Assembly (NCBI GenBank): GCA_043778625.1
Contig: JAYWFU010000002.1
Coordinates: 1 to 37,735, forward strand
DNA from: JACMRI01 sp043778625
GTDB lineage: Bacteria > Bacteroidota > Bacteroidia > UBA4408
Reading direction: 5' to 3'
Length of the DNA stretch: 37,735 bases
The notes under the pieces are model-generated. The model did not search any database and was not told where the DNA came from. It worked only from the letters and a program-made list of their open reading frames with translations. The translations under genes were made by a program, and so were the position numbers. Shown in pieces: positions 15,664 to 23,308 of this stretch (its first letter is position 1; every line of letters starts with the position of its first letter).

Positions 15664-16835
15664 TTTTTTAATGCAATATACGCCATAAGTCCAGCACCAA
15701 TGGCAATGGAGTCTTCATCTACATCAAAATTAGGGGTGTGTACGTTGGCAGTAATCCCCTTGCTAACATTGCCAGTACCTAACCTATAAAAACACGCAGG
15801 TATTTGTTGGCTGTAATATGCAAAGTCTTCAGCCGTCATACGTATAGGTTGTTCAATCACATTGGCAGTACCCAAATATTCTTGTGCTGCTGTAATGCAA
15901 GTGTCAGTAAGGGCTGGGTGGTTTATTAAGAACGGATAGCCACGTTCAATGCGGACATCTGCAATACAATTCATACTCTGGGCAATACCATTTACAATGG
16001 TGGTAATACGCTCGTGGGCAGCAGTGCGCCACGTTTCGTCAAAGGTTCTAAAAGTTCCCTCCATAGTTACAGTGGCTGGTAATACGTTAGTAGCACCCAA
16101 GGCTTGCACCTTGCCAATGCTTAATACCGTTGGTACTATTGGGTTTGCGCTACGTGAGGTTATTGTTTGTAATGCTAAAATAATTTGTGCGGCTACTACC
16201 ACCGTATCAGTAGTAAGGTGTGGCATAGCGCCGTGTCCGCCTTGTGCGGTAAGGGTTATGTATAGTTCGTCGGTGCTGGCCATGTACATTCCTTTGCAAA
16301 AACCTACTTGCCCTACGGGTATGGTGTTTTGTACGTGTTGCCCTACAATGCTTTGTACGCTTGGGTTGTATAACACTCCAGCATCAATCATTAACGATGC
16401 TCCGCCTGGTAGTTTTTCTTCGGCAGGCTGAAATATAATTTTAACCGTACCCTCAATTTCGTGTTTTAGTTTGTTCAAAATAATAGCTGCGCCTAATGCA
16501 CAGGTAGTATGCACATCGTGTCCGCAGGCGTGCATAATGCCCATGTGTTGGCTTGCGTAGGGCACAGCGTTAGTTTCCTGTATAGGCAGTGCATCTATAT
16601 CAGCACGTAGTGCAACACATTTGCTATTGGAGTTATTACCCTTAATAAGTGCCACAATACCTGTGTTTACAATACCTGCCGTAAATTCAATACCATACTC
16701 AGTTAACGCATTTTGAATATATTTACTAGTTTCATACTCGTTAAACGATAGTTCGGGGTGTTGGTGCAAATGCCTTCTAACGCCTATTAAATAAGGGCTT
16801 ATGGAGGTTGCTATTGTTTTGATGTGGGGTATCAT
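15660..16835 (-). CDS. M20D amidohydrolase (hippurate/N-acyl-amino acid hydrolase family)
   Basis: 391 residues, usual for the family. It hydrolyses an amide bond of N-acyl or similar amino acid conjugates with a dinuclear metal site. Visible motifs are RRHLHQHPELSF (21-31), LRADIDALP (77-84), HMGIMHAC104GH106DVH109TT and QPAEE139-140, then GQHV, and later GTFRTF and MTAEDFAYYSQ with FYRLGTG. These match the HipO/IAA-amino acid hydrolase type (Cys, His, Glu, His ligands). The physiological substrate cannot be read from the sequence. It lies 33 bases after dxr and overlaps radC by 4 bases, so it is cotranscribed with both. It is probably cytoplasmic (no signal peptide). Confidence 0.9.
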   Translation of the reverse strand: MIPHIKTIATSISPYLIGVRRHLHQHPELSFNEYETSKYIQNALTEYGIEFTAGIVNTGIVALIKGNNSNSKCVALRADIDALPIQETNAVPYASQHMGIMHACGHDVHTTCALGAAIILNKLKHEIEGTVKIIFQPAEEKLPGGASLMIDAGVLYNPSVQSIVGQHVQNTIPVGQVGFCKGMYMASTDELYITLTAQGGHGAMPHLTTDTVVVAAQIILALQTITSRSANPIVPTVLSIGKVQALGATNVLPATVTMEGTFRTFDETWRTAAHERITTIVNGIAQSMNCIADVRIERGYPFLINHPALTDTCITAAQEYLGTANVIEQPIRMTAEDFAYYSQQIPACFYRLGTGNVSKGITANVHTPNFDVDEDSIAIGAGLMAYIALKK

Positions 16836-16868
16836 GTTAAGGTATTTAGCTTCAAATTACATTTAATT

Positions 16869-18023
16869 TTACAATCCCACATTACTTATTTCCCTTGCCA
16901 AAGCATCAGTACCTATGTAATCATCGAGGGTGGGTTGAGCTATAAAATTTATTTTTTGCATGGCGTTTTCTACCACATCACTCATTCCGAGGAACGAAAC
17001 TTTATCGGCTAAGAAAGCCGCCACAGCTACTTCGTTAGCGGCATTTAATGCACAAGCCATATTACCGCCTTTGTGCATGGCGTAGTAAGCAAGGTCAAGG
17101 TTACGAAACGTGGTGCGGTCGGGCTGTTCAAAGGTAAGTTGCGGATAGTTCATAAAATTAAATCGTGGAAAATCAGCCGCTATACGATGCGGATATGCCA
17201 AGGCATATTGTATGGGTAACTTCATGTCGGGCAAGCCCATTTGGGCTTTCATGCTGCCGTCAGTAAACTGTACCAAACTATGTACAATGCTTTGTGGGTG
17301 CACTATTACATCAATTTGCTCAGGTTTTAAATGAAATAACCATTTGGCTTCAATAACCTCCAGCCCTTTGTTCATAAGGCTTGCGGAGTCTATAGTTATT
17401 TTAGCCCCCATTTCCCAATTAGGATGCTTGAGAGCTTGGGCTTTGGTAACAATAGCTAATTGTTCACGAGTATAGCCCCTAAATGGTCCACCGCTGGCGG
17501 TAAGGTATATTTTTTCAATAGGGTTAGTCCATTCGCCTGCAAGGCACTGAAATATGGCTGAATGCTCGCTATCTACAGGGTAAATGTTTACCGAGTGTTG
17601 CTGTGCTAGTTGCGTAATTAATTCGCCCGCTACTACCAAGGTTTCTTTGTTGGCAAGGGCAATAGTTTTGTTGGCTTTAATTGCTGCTATGGTTGGCAAA
17701 AGGCCTGCGTAGCCTACTAATGCGGTAAGTACAATGTCCACAGCATCAAACGCTACTACTTGTGTAAGTGCCGCTGCACCTGCAAATACCTTAACATCAG
17801 TATGCGAGAGTTGTTGTTTTACATAATTATACTTGGTGTCGTCTACTATTACCACGGCATTAGCATCAAACTCAATAGCTTGCGCTATAAGTAAGTCAGC
17901 ATTGGTGTTGGAGGTAAGTACCTCTACTGTAAATTTATCTTTGTTGGCACGTATTACATCTAAGGCTTGTGTGCCTATGCTGCCCGTACTGCCTAGTATT
18001 GCTATGTTGCGCGTGTTTTCCAT
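16869..18023 (-). CDS. dxr: 1-deoxy-D-xylulose-5-phosphate reductoisomerase
   Basis: 384 residues from the ATG at 18023. Dxr makes 2-C-methyl-D-erythritol 4-phosphate, the committed step of non-mevalonate isoprenoid synthesis, with NADPH. GSTGSIGTQALDVI (11-24) is the NADPH-binding turn; LANKETLVVAGELI, VDSEHSAIFQCL, ASGGPFRG and SASLMNKGLEVIEA are the substrate and metal-binding blocks of the family. A longer frame beginning with TTG at 18050 is rejected because that codon lies inside the -7 promoter box (18048-18055), so the transcript cannot include it. Length agrees with the family (about 380-400). First gene of the dxr-M20-radC operon. Confidence 0.95.
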   Translation of the reverse strand: MENTRNIAILGSTGSIGTQALDVIRANKDKFTVEVLTSNTNADLLIAQAIEFDANAVVIVDDTKYNYVKQQLSHTDVKVFAGAAALTQVVAFDAVDIVLTALVGYAGLLPTIAAIKANKTIALANKETLVVAGELITQLAQQHSVNIYPVDSEHSAIFQCLAGEWTNPIEKIYLTASGGPFRGYTREQLAIVTKAQALKHPNWEMGAKITIDSASLMNKGLEVIEAKWLFHLKPEQIDVIVHPQSIVHSLVQFTDGSMKAQMGLPDMKLPIQYALAYPHRIAADFPRFNFMNYPQLTFEQPDRTTFRNLDLAYYAMHKGGNMACALNAANEVAVAAFLADKVSFLGMSDVVENAMQKINFIAQPTLDDYIGTDALAREISNVGL

Positions 18024-18047
18024 GGAGGTATGCTTAATTTTAGTATT

Positions 18048-18055
18048 CAAAGATA
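18048..18055 (-). promoter_or_regulatory. -7 promoter box TATCTTTG for dxr
   Basis: TATCTTTG on the minus strand fits TAnnTTTG and is 24 bases from the ATG at 18023. It overlaps the TTG codon at 18048-18050, which rules that codon out as the start. No convincing -33 TTG is seen at the expected spacing. Confidence 0.55.
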
Positions 18056-18100
18056 CTATAGCAATTTAATTGTGGGGTATGTAGTTAATAACTAATATGC

Positions 18101-18108
18101 TACATTTG
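18101..18108 (+). promoter_or_regulatory. -7 promoter box TACATTTG for the DUF3817 gene
   Basis: TACATTTG fits TAnnTTTG and lies 32 bases before the ATG at 18141. The last base of the box is the first base of a GTG codon (18108-18110) that would otherwise extend the frame; that codon cannot be the start. No clear -33 TTG at 19-21 bases. Confidence 0.5.
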
Positions 18109-18140
18109 TGTTATTATTTAAACCCTACATTTTACTATTA

Positions 18141-18431
18141 ATGGAAACTAACAACCCCACTATTACCACTTGGTTTTTGCGCACGGGCAGCATTGAAGGT
18201 TACAGTTATTTAGTATTATTATTTGTGGCCATGCCCTTAAAATATTGGTTTGCTATGCCACAATATATTCGCTCGGTAGGTATGTTACACGGAGTGCTAT
18301 TTGTGTTGTTTGCAACGCTATTAACTATGATGGTAGTATTTGCTAAGTTGCCGTTAAAAAAAGCGGCAATAGCACTTGTACTTTCGTTTATTCCGTTTGG
18401 TACTTTTTATTTGAAACGAGTTATTAAATAA
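18141..18431 (+). CDS. DUF3817 small membrane protein
   Basis: 96 residues from the ATG at 18141. FLRTGSIEGYSYLVLLFVAMPLKYWF, then SVGMLHGVLFVLFATLL, and IPFGTFYLKR at the C-terminus are the three conserved blocks of DUF3817 (membrane protein of unknown function, about 100 residues). Three hydrophobic segments are predicted (about 22-40, 55-75, 78-90), and the C-terminus is positively charged. An upstream GTG at 18108 would add 11 codons but overlaps the promoter box, so it is not used. The gene is divergent from dxr and convergent with the TonB-C gene (19-base gap). Confidence 0.85.
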   Translation: METNNPTITTWFLRTGSIEGYSYLVLLFVAMPLKYWFAMPQYIRSVGMLHGVLFVLFATLLTMMVVFAKLPLKKAAIALVLSFIPFGTFYLKRVIK

Positions 18432-18435
18432 TTGA

Positions 18436-18459
18436 AAGTTACTTTATAACTTATTTTTT
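18436..18459 (+). terminator. Short hairpin with T-tract after the DUF3817 gene
   Basis: Stem AAGTTA (18436-18441) / TAACTT (18447-18452), 5-base loop, then A and six T (18454-18459). It fits a weak intrinsic terminator for the plus-strand gene and overlaps the stop of the convergent gene. Confidence 0.4.
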
Positions 18460-18906
18460 ACCTCGTAAGCTAAACCTAATTGGCAAATTATATTGTACAC
18501 GTACTTTTCCACCATTTTGCATACCTGCTTTCCAATTAGGCATTGCATTTATTACGCGTAGCGCTTCCTTGTCTAATCCTTCACCATCCTTAACTCCTCT
18601 CAATACTTTAGCGTCATTTATTGAACCATCTATATCAATAAAAAAAGTAATATAAACCGTCCCTGAAATATTATTATCTTTTTCAAAGTTTGGGTACTTA
18701 ATATTACTACTCAAATACGCAAACATACTTTCGTCTCCTCCAGGGAACTCAGGCATACACTCTACTACTGTAAAAATTGGAGATGCTTTTTTGATAGAAT
18801 CTTCCTTTTTTGAAATTTGAATCGTACTAGCATCTATTTTAAATTCGGGCGAAGGATCTTTAAAAGCATTTACTTTAGTATCATACACACACTTTGTGAT
18901 TTGCAT
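18451..18906 (-). CDS. TonB C-terminal domain protein (energy transducer-like), N-terminally short
   Basis: 151 residues from the first ATG (18906). Residues about 55-148 are a TonB C-terminal domain: ECMPEFPGGDESMFAYLSSNI, GTVYITFFIDIDGSI, ALRVINAMPNWKAGMQNG and RVQYNLPIRFSL are the usual blocks of Bacteroidetes energy transducer TonB proteins. There is no N-terminal transmembrane anchor and no signal peptide, so as read from this ATG it could not reach the periplasm. The same frame stays open for 91 more codons upstream (see 18907-19179) without a start. It may therefore be a remnant of a larger secreted TonB-box protein. The codon use is AT-rich (AAA, ATA, AGA), unlike neighbouring dxr and sufB. 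Confidence 0.7.
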   Translation of the reverse strand: MQITKCVYDTKVNAFKDPSPEFKIDASTIQISKKEDSIKKASPIFTVVECMPEFPGGDESMFAYLSSNIKYPNFEKDNNISGTVYITFFIDIDGSINDAKVLRGVKDGEGLDKEALRVINAMPNWKAGMQNGGKVRVQYNLPIRFSLRGKK

Positions 18907-19179
18907 TAATTCAGAGGAATTTTCAGCCGCTACATTAATTTCGTATTTAGCGAGTACGGTTATTAATTCAATTTTCTTTACCTTTTTTGCAGTAAATAAT
19001 TCAAGTTTATCAAGTTCATTAGTAGATTTTGTATAAAAACTAAAGTGTAATCTACCTTCGCAATTATCTTCATTGTTGTTTTGTAGTTTTAAAATTACAT
19101 CATCCTCAAATACTACATTAATACCATTACCTCTAGCTACGCAAATAGGCTTTAGTGTAAGTAAATTAAAAGTTAAATA
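18907..19179 (-). pseudogene. Start-less in-frame coding extension of the TonB-C gene
   Basis: In the frame of the 18451-18906 gene, 91 further codons are open up to a TAG at 19180-19182, with no ATG, GTG or TTG. The translated stretch looks coding: a block like NGINVVFEDDVILKLQN, then DNCEGRLHFSFY, ELDKLELFTAKKVKKIELI. This resembles a repeating layout in Bacteroidetes secreted proteins (a Gly-x-x-FxFEDG turn, a Cys-containing strand, and a KKVKKI strand). The signal-peptide end is missing, with stops at 19180-19188 immediately in front. I read the locus as a 5'-truncated gene whose C-terminal half can still be translated from an internal ATG. Confidence 0.55.
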
Positions 19180-19236
19180 CTACAGTTATTTTAGCTTAAA
19201 AAATAGCTGCTAAAATTATTATAAATTCTTTGTTTA

Positions 19237-19596
19237 TTAGTTAGGACTAACAGAGTTGAGTATTCTGTTTATTTCATTAATAGCAACTCTTATAACAGTT
19301 AAATCTGGAAAAAGAATAGCATTGATGTCTAAAGTATCTTTTAATCTGCTTAATTCTCTTGTATTTTCTTCACTGATACTATTATTTCTAAGCTCAAATA
19401 AAGTTATTGCTGTTATAATATATGTTGAAATCTCAACGCATTTGCACGCGTATGTTAATCTTGAACTCTCGTTGTCGTCCCTTCTTGACTCTAGTCTTTC
19501 TAGTTCGTCAAAAGTAGTAGTATCAGAAAAACCTAATACTTGCCTTTGTCGGCCGTATCCTACACAAATTATATTTTCATAAATTATATTATCCAT
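19237..19596 (-). CDS. Hypothetical protein, 119 residues
   Basis: No family recognised. A soluble protein with an N-terminal Tyr/Asp-rich part (MDNIIYENIICVGYGRQRQ), an acidic-basic helix (TFDELERLESRRDDNESSRLTYACK) with two Cys, and helical C-terminal half. No signal peptide or membrane segment of clear strength. The opposite strand is also open for 108 codons (19256-19582), but that product is dominated by Ser, Leu and Val as expected of an antisense shadow, so this strand is preferred. It follows the sufB stop by 37 bases, where sufC and sufD would normally be. Base use is more AT-rich than sufB. Confidence 0.5.
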   Translation of the reverse strand: MDNIIYENIICVGYGRQRQVLGFSDTTTFDELERLESRRDDNESSRLTYACKCVEISTYIITAITLFELRNNSISEENTRELSRLKDTLDINAILFPDLTVIRVAINEINRILNSVSPN

Positions 19597-19633
19597 TTTT
19601 ATTTAATTTTTTCATTGTTATGTCCTGATTTAT

Positions 19634-21073
19634 TTACCCAACACTTCCTTCCAAGCTCACATTCAGTAGCTTTTGGGCTTCTACCGCAAATTCCATAGGT
19701 AGCTTGTTTAGCACATCTTTGCAATAGCCGTTTACAATTAAGCCAATAGCTTTTTCGGTATTAATACCTCGTGAGTTACAGTAAAATAGTTGGTCTTCGC
19801 CTATTTTGCTAGTGGTAGCTTCGTGCTCTACTTTGCTGGTGGCGTTATCAATTTCAATGTACGGGAAGGTGTGTGCACCACACTGGTCGCCCATTAGCAA
19901 ACTATCGCATTGGCTAAAATTACGTGCATTGCTCGCGCTCTTGTTTATTTTAACTAAACCACGGTAGCTATTATTACTCTTGCCTGCACTTATGCCTTTA
20001 CTTATAATGGTGGATTTAGTATTGCGCCCAATATGTATCATTTTAGTACCCGTATCAGCCTGTTGCATGTTGTTGGTAACGGCTACGCTAAAAAATTCGC
20101 CAGTGCTACCATCTCCCTTTAATATAACCGATGGATATTTCCAAGTTATAGCACTGCCTGTTTCTACTTGTGTCCAGCTTATTTTGCTGTTGTTACCCAT
20201 GCATATTCCACGCTTTGTTACAAAGTTGTAAATACCACCCTTGCCCTCTTTATCGCCTGGGTACCAGTTTTGTACGGTACTATATTTTACTTCGGCATTG
20301 TTCATAGCCACAATTTCTACCACGGCAGCGTGCAGTTGGTTTTCGTCGCGCATGGGGGCAGTACAGCCTTCGAGGTACGAAACATAGGCATCATCATCAC
20401 ACACAATTAATGTGCGTTCAAACTGGCCAGTGCCTGCGCTATTTATACGAAAATAAGTACTTAATTCCATAGGGCAACGCACGCCTTTGGGTATGTAGCA
20501 AAATGAACCGTCGGTAAACACGGCACTATTTAATGCTGCGTAAAAATTATCAGTATACGGTATTACACTGCCCATATATTGCTTAATAAGCTCAGGATAA
20601 TCTTTAATAGCATCGCTCATGGAGCAAAATATAATACCTTTTTCTTTAAGTGTAGCTTTAAACGTGGTAGCCACACTTACGCTGTCCATTACAATATCAA
20701 CGGCTACGTTGTTAAGGCGTTTTTGCTCGTCTATGCTTATGCCTAAGCGTTTAAAGGTGTCTAACAATTCGGGGTCCACTTCGTCCAAACTACTTAATTG
20801 TTTTTTGGGTTTTGGAGCGGAGTAATAAATAATGTCGTTAAAATCTATTTTAGGATACTGCACATGCGCCCATTCGGGCTCAGTAAGCGTAAGCCAATGT
20901 GCATAGGCTTTTAAACGATACTCCAGTACAAAAGGAGGCTCGTTTTTCTTGGCCGAAATAAAACGAATAATACCTTCGTTTAACCCCTTGGGGGCATCGT
21001 CGCTATCAATATTGGTTACAAAACCGTATTCGTATTCCTTGGAAGTTATTTCGTCAAAAAGTTCGTTAGCCAT
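19634..21073 (-). CDS. sufB: Fe-S cluster assembly scaffold protein
   Basis: 479 residues, the usual SufB length. SufB with SufC and SufD forms the scaffold on which Fe-S clusters are built. Family blocks seen: FCYIPKGVRCPMELSTYFRIN (about residues 196-216), LIVCDDDAYVSYLEGCTAP, GDKEGKGGIYNFVTKRG, and near the C-terminus MGDQCGAHTFPYIEIDN followed by ATSKVEHEATTSKIGEDQLFYCNSRGI; the Cys in FYCNSRGI is the position of the functional Cys in E. coli SufB. The upstream gene is an A-type carrier (gap 56 bases). Oddly, the genes downstream are not sufC/sufD. Confidence 0.95.
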   Translation of the reverse strand: MANELFDEITSKEYEYGFVTNIDSDDAPKGLNEGIIRFISAKKNEPPFVLEYRLKAYAHWLTLTEPEWAHVQYPKIDFNDIIYYSAPKPKKQLSSLDEVDPELLDTFKRLGISIDEQKRLNNVAVDIVMDSVSVATTFKATLKEKGIIFCSMSDAIKDYPELIKQYMGSVIPYTDNFYAALNSAVFTDGSFCYIPKGVRCPMELSTYFRINSAGTGQFERTLIVCDDDAYVSYLEGCTAPMRDENQLHAAVVEIVAMNNAEVKYSTVQNWYPGDKEGKGGIYNFVTKRGICMGNNSKISWTQVETGSAITWKYPSVILKGDGSTGEFFSVAVTNNMQQADTGTKMIHIGRNTKSTIISKGISAGKSNNSYRGLVKINKSASNARNFSQCDSLLMGDQCGAHTFPYIEIDNATSKVEHEATTSKIGEDQLFYCNSRGINTEKAIGLIVNGYCKDVLNKLPMEFAVEAQKLLNVSLEGSVG

Positions 21074-21129
21074 AGTGTAAGTAGTTGGGTAATTAGTAGT
21101 AATTTAATGTTAAAATAGTATAATTGTTG

Positions 21130-21456
21130 TTATACCGAGAATGATTCGCCACAGCCACAGGTACGGCTTGCGTTGGGGTTATTAAAGCTAAAGCCTTTGC
21201 CGTTTAAGCCTCCCGAGTATTCTAGTTCGGTACCCACTAGGTAAAGGAAACTTTTTTTGTCCACCACTATTTTCATTCCTTTGTCTTCAAACATACGGTC
21301 GTCGGGGCGAGAGTCGTTATCAAATTCTAACGAGTACGACAATCCGCTACACCCACCGCCCTTAACGCCTACACGTATAAACGAGGTTTCGGGCTTGCCC
21401 TCTTCGCGCATTAGTTCTATGGCACGTGTTTTTGCAGTTTCGCTAACAGTTATCAT
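21130..21456 (-). CDS. sufA: HesB/IscA/SufA family A-type Fe-S carrier
   Basis: 108 residues. The three cluster ligands are C36, C100 and C102 in the patterns GGGC36SGLSYSLEF and RTC100GCGES, complete for the family. A-type carriers hold and transfer Fe-S clusters from the Suf or Isc machinery to target proteins; in this position next to sufB it is likely the SufA-type partner, though erpA-type function cannot be excluded. The ATG at 21456 is about 36 bases from a -7 box (21492-21499). It forms an operon with sufB. Confidence 0.9.
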   Translation of the reverse strand: MITVSETAKTRAIELMREEGKPETSFIRVGVKGGGCSGLSYSLEFDNDSRPDDRMFEDKGMKIVVDKKSFLYLVGTELEYSGGLNGKGFSFNNPNASRTCGCGESFSV

Positions 21457-21491
21457 GGTATAAATTAGTTATGTTAAAATTATTTAATATA

Positions 21492-21499
21492 CAAAGATA
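21492..21499 (-). promoter_or_regulatory. -7 promoter box TATCTTTG for sufA-sufB
   Basis: TATCTTTG on the minus strand fits TAnnTTTG. It lies upstream of the sufA-like ATG (21456), leaving a leader of roughly 30 bases. A TTTTG directly before it is too close for a -33 element; none at the right spacing is clear. Confidence 0.5.
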
Positions 21500-21567
21500 C
21501 AAAACCACTTGCACACTAAAGGAGTTTTGTTGCTAAAAAAACAAAAAATATTAGTACTACAAAAGCA

Positions 21568-21596
21568 TTGATTTATAACACATTTTATTAGTTTTG
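21568..21596 (+). promoter_or_regulatory. Bacteroidetes-type promoter for purD
   Basis: A -33 TTG (21568-21570) is followed after 18 bases by TAGTTTTG (21589-21596), a match to TAnnTTTG. The purD ATG at 21612 is 16 bases after the box, so the leader is very short. Confidence 0.6.
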
Positions 21597-21611
21597 AGCA
21601 ACGTATAATCC

Positions 21612-22898
21612 ATGGGAAAACAACTAAATATATTATTGCTAGGTAGTGGCGGAAGAGAACACGCTTTTGCTTGGAAAATAGCACAAAGCAAACATTTGCA
21701 AAACCTGTACATTGCCCCTGGTAATGCAGGTACAGCCCGTTGTGGTACTAATGTAGCTATGCCCGATACCGATTTTGAAGCCATTAAAAACTTTGTGTGG
21801 ACTAACGCCATTGATATGGTAGTGGTAGGCGCTGAAACTCCGCTAACATTGGGTATACACGATTATTTTTTGCAAGACGAATTACTCAAAACCATACCCA
21901 TAATTGGGCCTAAAAAAGATGGTGCGTTGTTAGAAGGCAGTAAAGATTTCTCCAAACAATTTATGGTAAAGCATGGCATACCTACTGCATCCTATGCTTC
22001 GTTTACACAAGCTACGTTGGAGCAAGGCATAGCGTTTTTGCACACCTTACAAGCACCCTACGTGCTTAAAGCCGACGGATTAGCAGCTGGTAAGGGTGTA
22101 ATAATAACCGAAAGTATAATCGAAGCAATTGCCGAATTAACCGAAATGCTTACCAACGCCAAGTTTGGGGCAGCATCGGCCACGGTGGTTATTGAAGAAT
22201 TTTTGCAAGGGGTGGAATGTTCAGTGTTTGTATTAACTGATGGTAAAACTTACAAAGTACTGCCCGTAGCTAAAGATTACAAGCGTATAGGTGAGGGCGA
22301 CACAGGTTTAAATACTGGCGGAATGGGTGCTGTAAGCCCAGTACCATTTTGCGATACAGCATTTATGCACAAGCTCGAAACCAACATAATACAACCTACC
22401 ATTAATGGCCTAATAGCCGATGGTATTGATTACCGTGGTTTTGTGTTTATAGGTATAATGAACGTAGGTGGCGAACCTTACGTAATAGAATACAACTGCC
22501 GTATGGGCGACCCTGAAACCGAAGCCGTGCTACCACGCATTAACAACGATATATTGGATTTGTTTGATGCCGTAGCTACACAAACATTAGCTACACAAAC
22601 CTTGGATATTGACCCTCGCACCGCCATTACTACCGTGTGCGTAGCGGGTGGATATCCTGAAGATTATGAAAAGGGAAATGTAATTGAAAATTTAAACGCT
22701 GTACAAAATGTCCTGGTGTTTCATGCGGGTACTACTAATATTAACGATAACGTAGTAACCAACGGAGGACGTGTACTTGCGCTTACTGCCTTGCACGTTA
22801 ATGCTAAAGAAGCACGTAAACTATCGCAACAAGCCGCCGCACAAGTAAGCTACGAGGGGAAGTATTACCGCACTGATATTGGACTGGATATATTGTAA
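21612..22898 (+). CDS. purD: Phosphoribosylamine-glycine ligase
   Basis: 428 residues, typical. PurD joins glycine to 5-phosphoribosylamine with ATP, the second step of purine synthesis. The N-terminal NILLLGSGGREHAFAWK and IAPGNAGTA blocks, the ATP-grasp LKADGLAAGKGVII (about residues 152-165), and the late EYNCRMGDPETEAVLPRI motif are all present. Promoter and ATG agree well. It heads a plus-strand run: the DUF3467 gene follows after 32 bases. Confidence 0.97.
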   Translation: MGKQLNILLLGSGGREHAFAWKIAQSKHLQNLYIAPGNAGTARCGTNVAMPDTDFEAIKNFVWTNAIDMVVVGAETPLTLGIHDYFLQDELLKTIPIIGPKKDGALLEGSKDFSKQFMVKHGIPTASYASFTQATLEQGIAFLHTLQAPYVLKADGLAAGKGVIITESIIEAIAELTEMLTNAKFGAASATVVIEEFLQGVECSVFVLTDGKTYKVLPVAKDYKRIGEGDTGLNTGGMGAVSPVPFCDTAFMHKLETNIIQPTINGLIADGIDYRGFVFIGIMNVGGEPYVIEYNCRMGDPETEAVLPRINNDILDLFDAVATQTLATQTLDIDPRTAITTVCVAGGYPEDYEKGNVIENLNAVQNVLVFHAGTTNINDNVVTNGGRVLALTALHVNAKEARKLSQQAAAQVSYEGKYYRTDIGLDIL

Positions 22899-22930
22899 AA
22901 TTAATAACTTAAACTTTAAATAACATAACC

Positions 22931-23251
22931 ATGGCAAACGAACAACAACCCGCAGAAAACCAAATTGAAATAGAATTAACCGAAGATATGGCGGAAGGTA
23001 TTTACAGCAACTTGGCTATAATTACGCACTCCACCTCAGAGTTTGTAGTAGATTTTATACGCATGATGCCTGGTGCGCCTAAAGCAAAAGTAAAATCGCG
23101 TATTGTACTAACACCTGAGCACGCCAAGCGTTTGTTTATGGCCTTGCGCGATAATATTGCTCGCTACGAACAAGCCAATGGCGTTATTAAAAACGTAGAT
23201 GCGCCAAGCGGAATACCTATGAATTTTAATGGTACTATGGGGCAAGCTTAA
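22931..23251 (+). CDS. DUF3467 family protein
   Basis: 106 residues, soluble, no signal peptide. QIEIELTEDMAEGIYSNLAIITHSTSEFVVDFIRMMPGAPKAKVKSRIVLTPEHAKRL is the DUF3467 signature; the family is small, broadly conserved and has no known function. The gene is closed by a hairpin 20 bases downstream, so it ends the purD transcription unit. Confidence 0.88.
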   Translation: MANEQQPAENQIEIELTEDMAEGIYSNLAIITHSTSEFVVDFIRMMPGAPKAKVKSRIVLTPEHAKRLFMALRDNIARYEQANGVIKNVDAPSGIPMNFNGTMGQA

Positions 23252-23271
23252 TTGTAAATACTAACTAATTT

Positions 23272-23294
23272 TAAGGTCGCAATTTGCGACCTTA
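23272..23294 (+). terminator. 10-bp hairpin between the DUF3467 gene and the accessory pocket
   Basis: TAAGGTCGCA (23272-23281) and TGCGACCTTA (23285-23294) pair perfectly with a 3-base loop. A run of A and not U follows, so termination may be partial. The next gene starts at 23309. Confidence 0.6.
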
Positions 23295-23308
23295 TAAAAA
23301 ATAAAAAA

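Noticed and set aside
19256..19582. 108-codon plus-strand frame opposite the 119-residue ORF
   Set aside because: Composition (Ser, Leu and Val runs) is that of an antisense shadow, with no motif.
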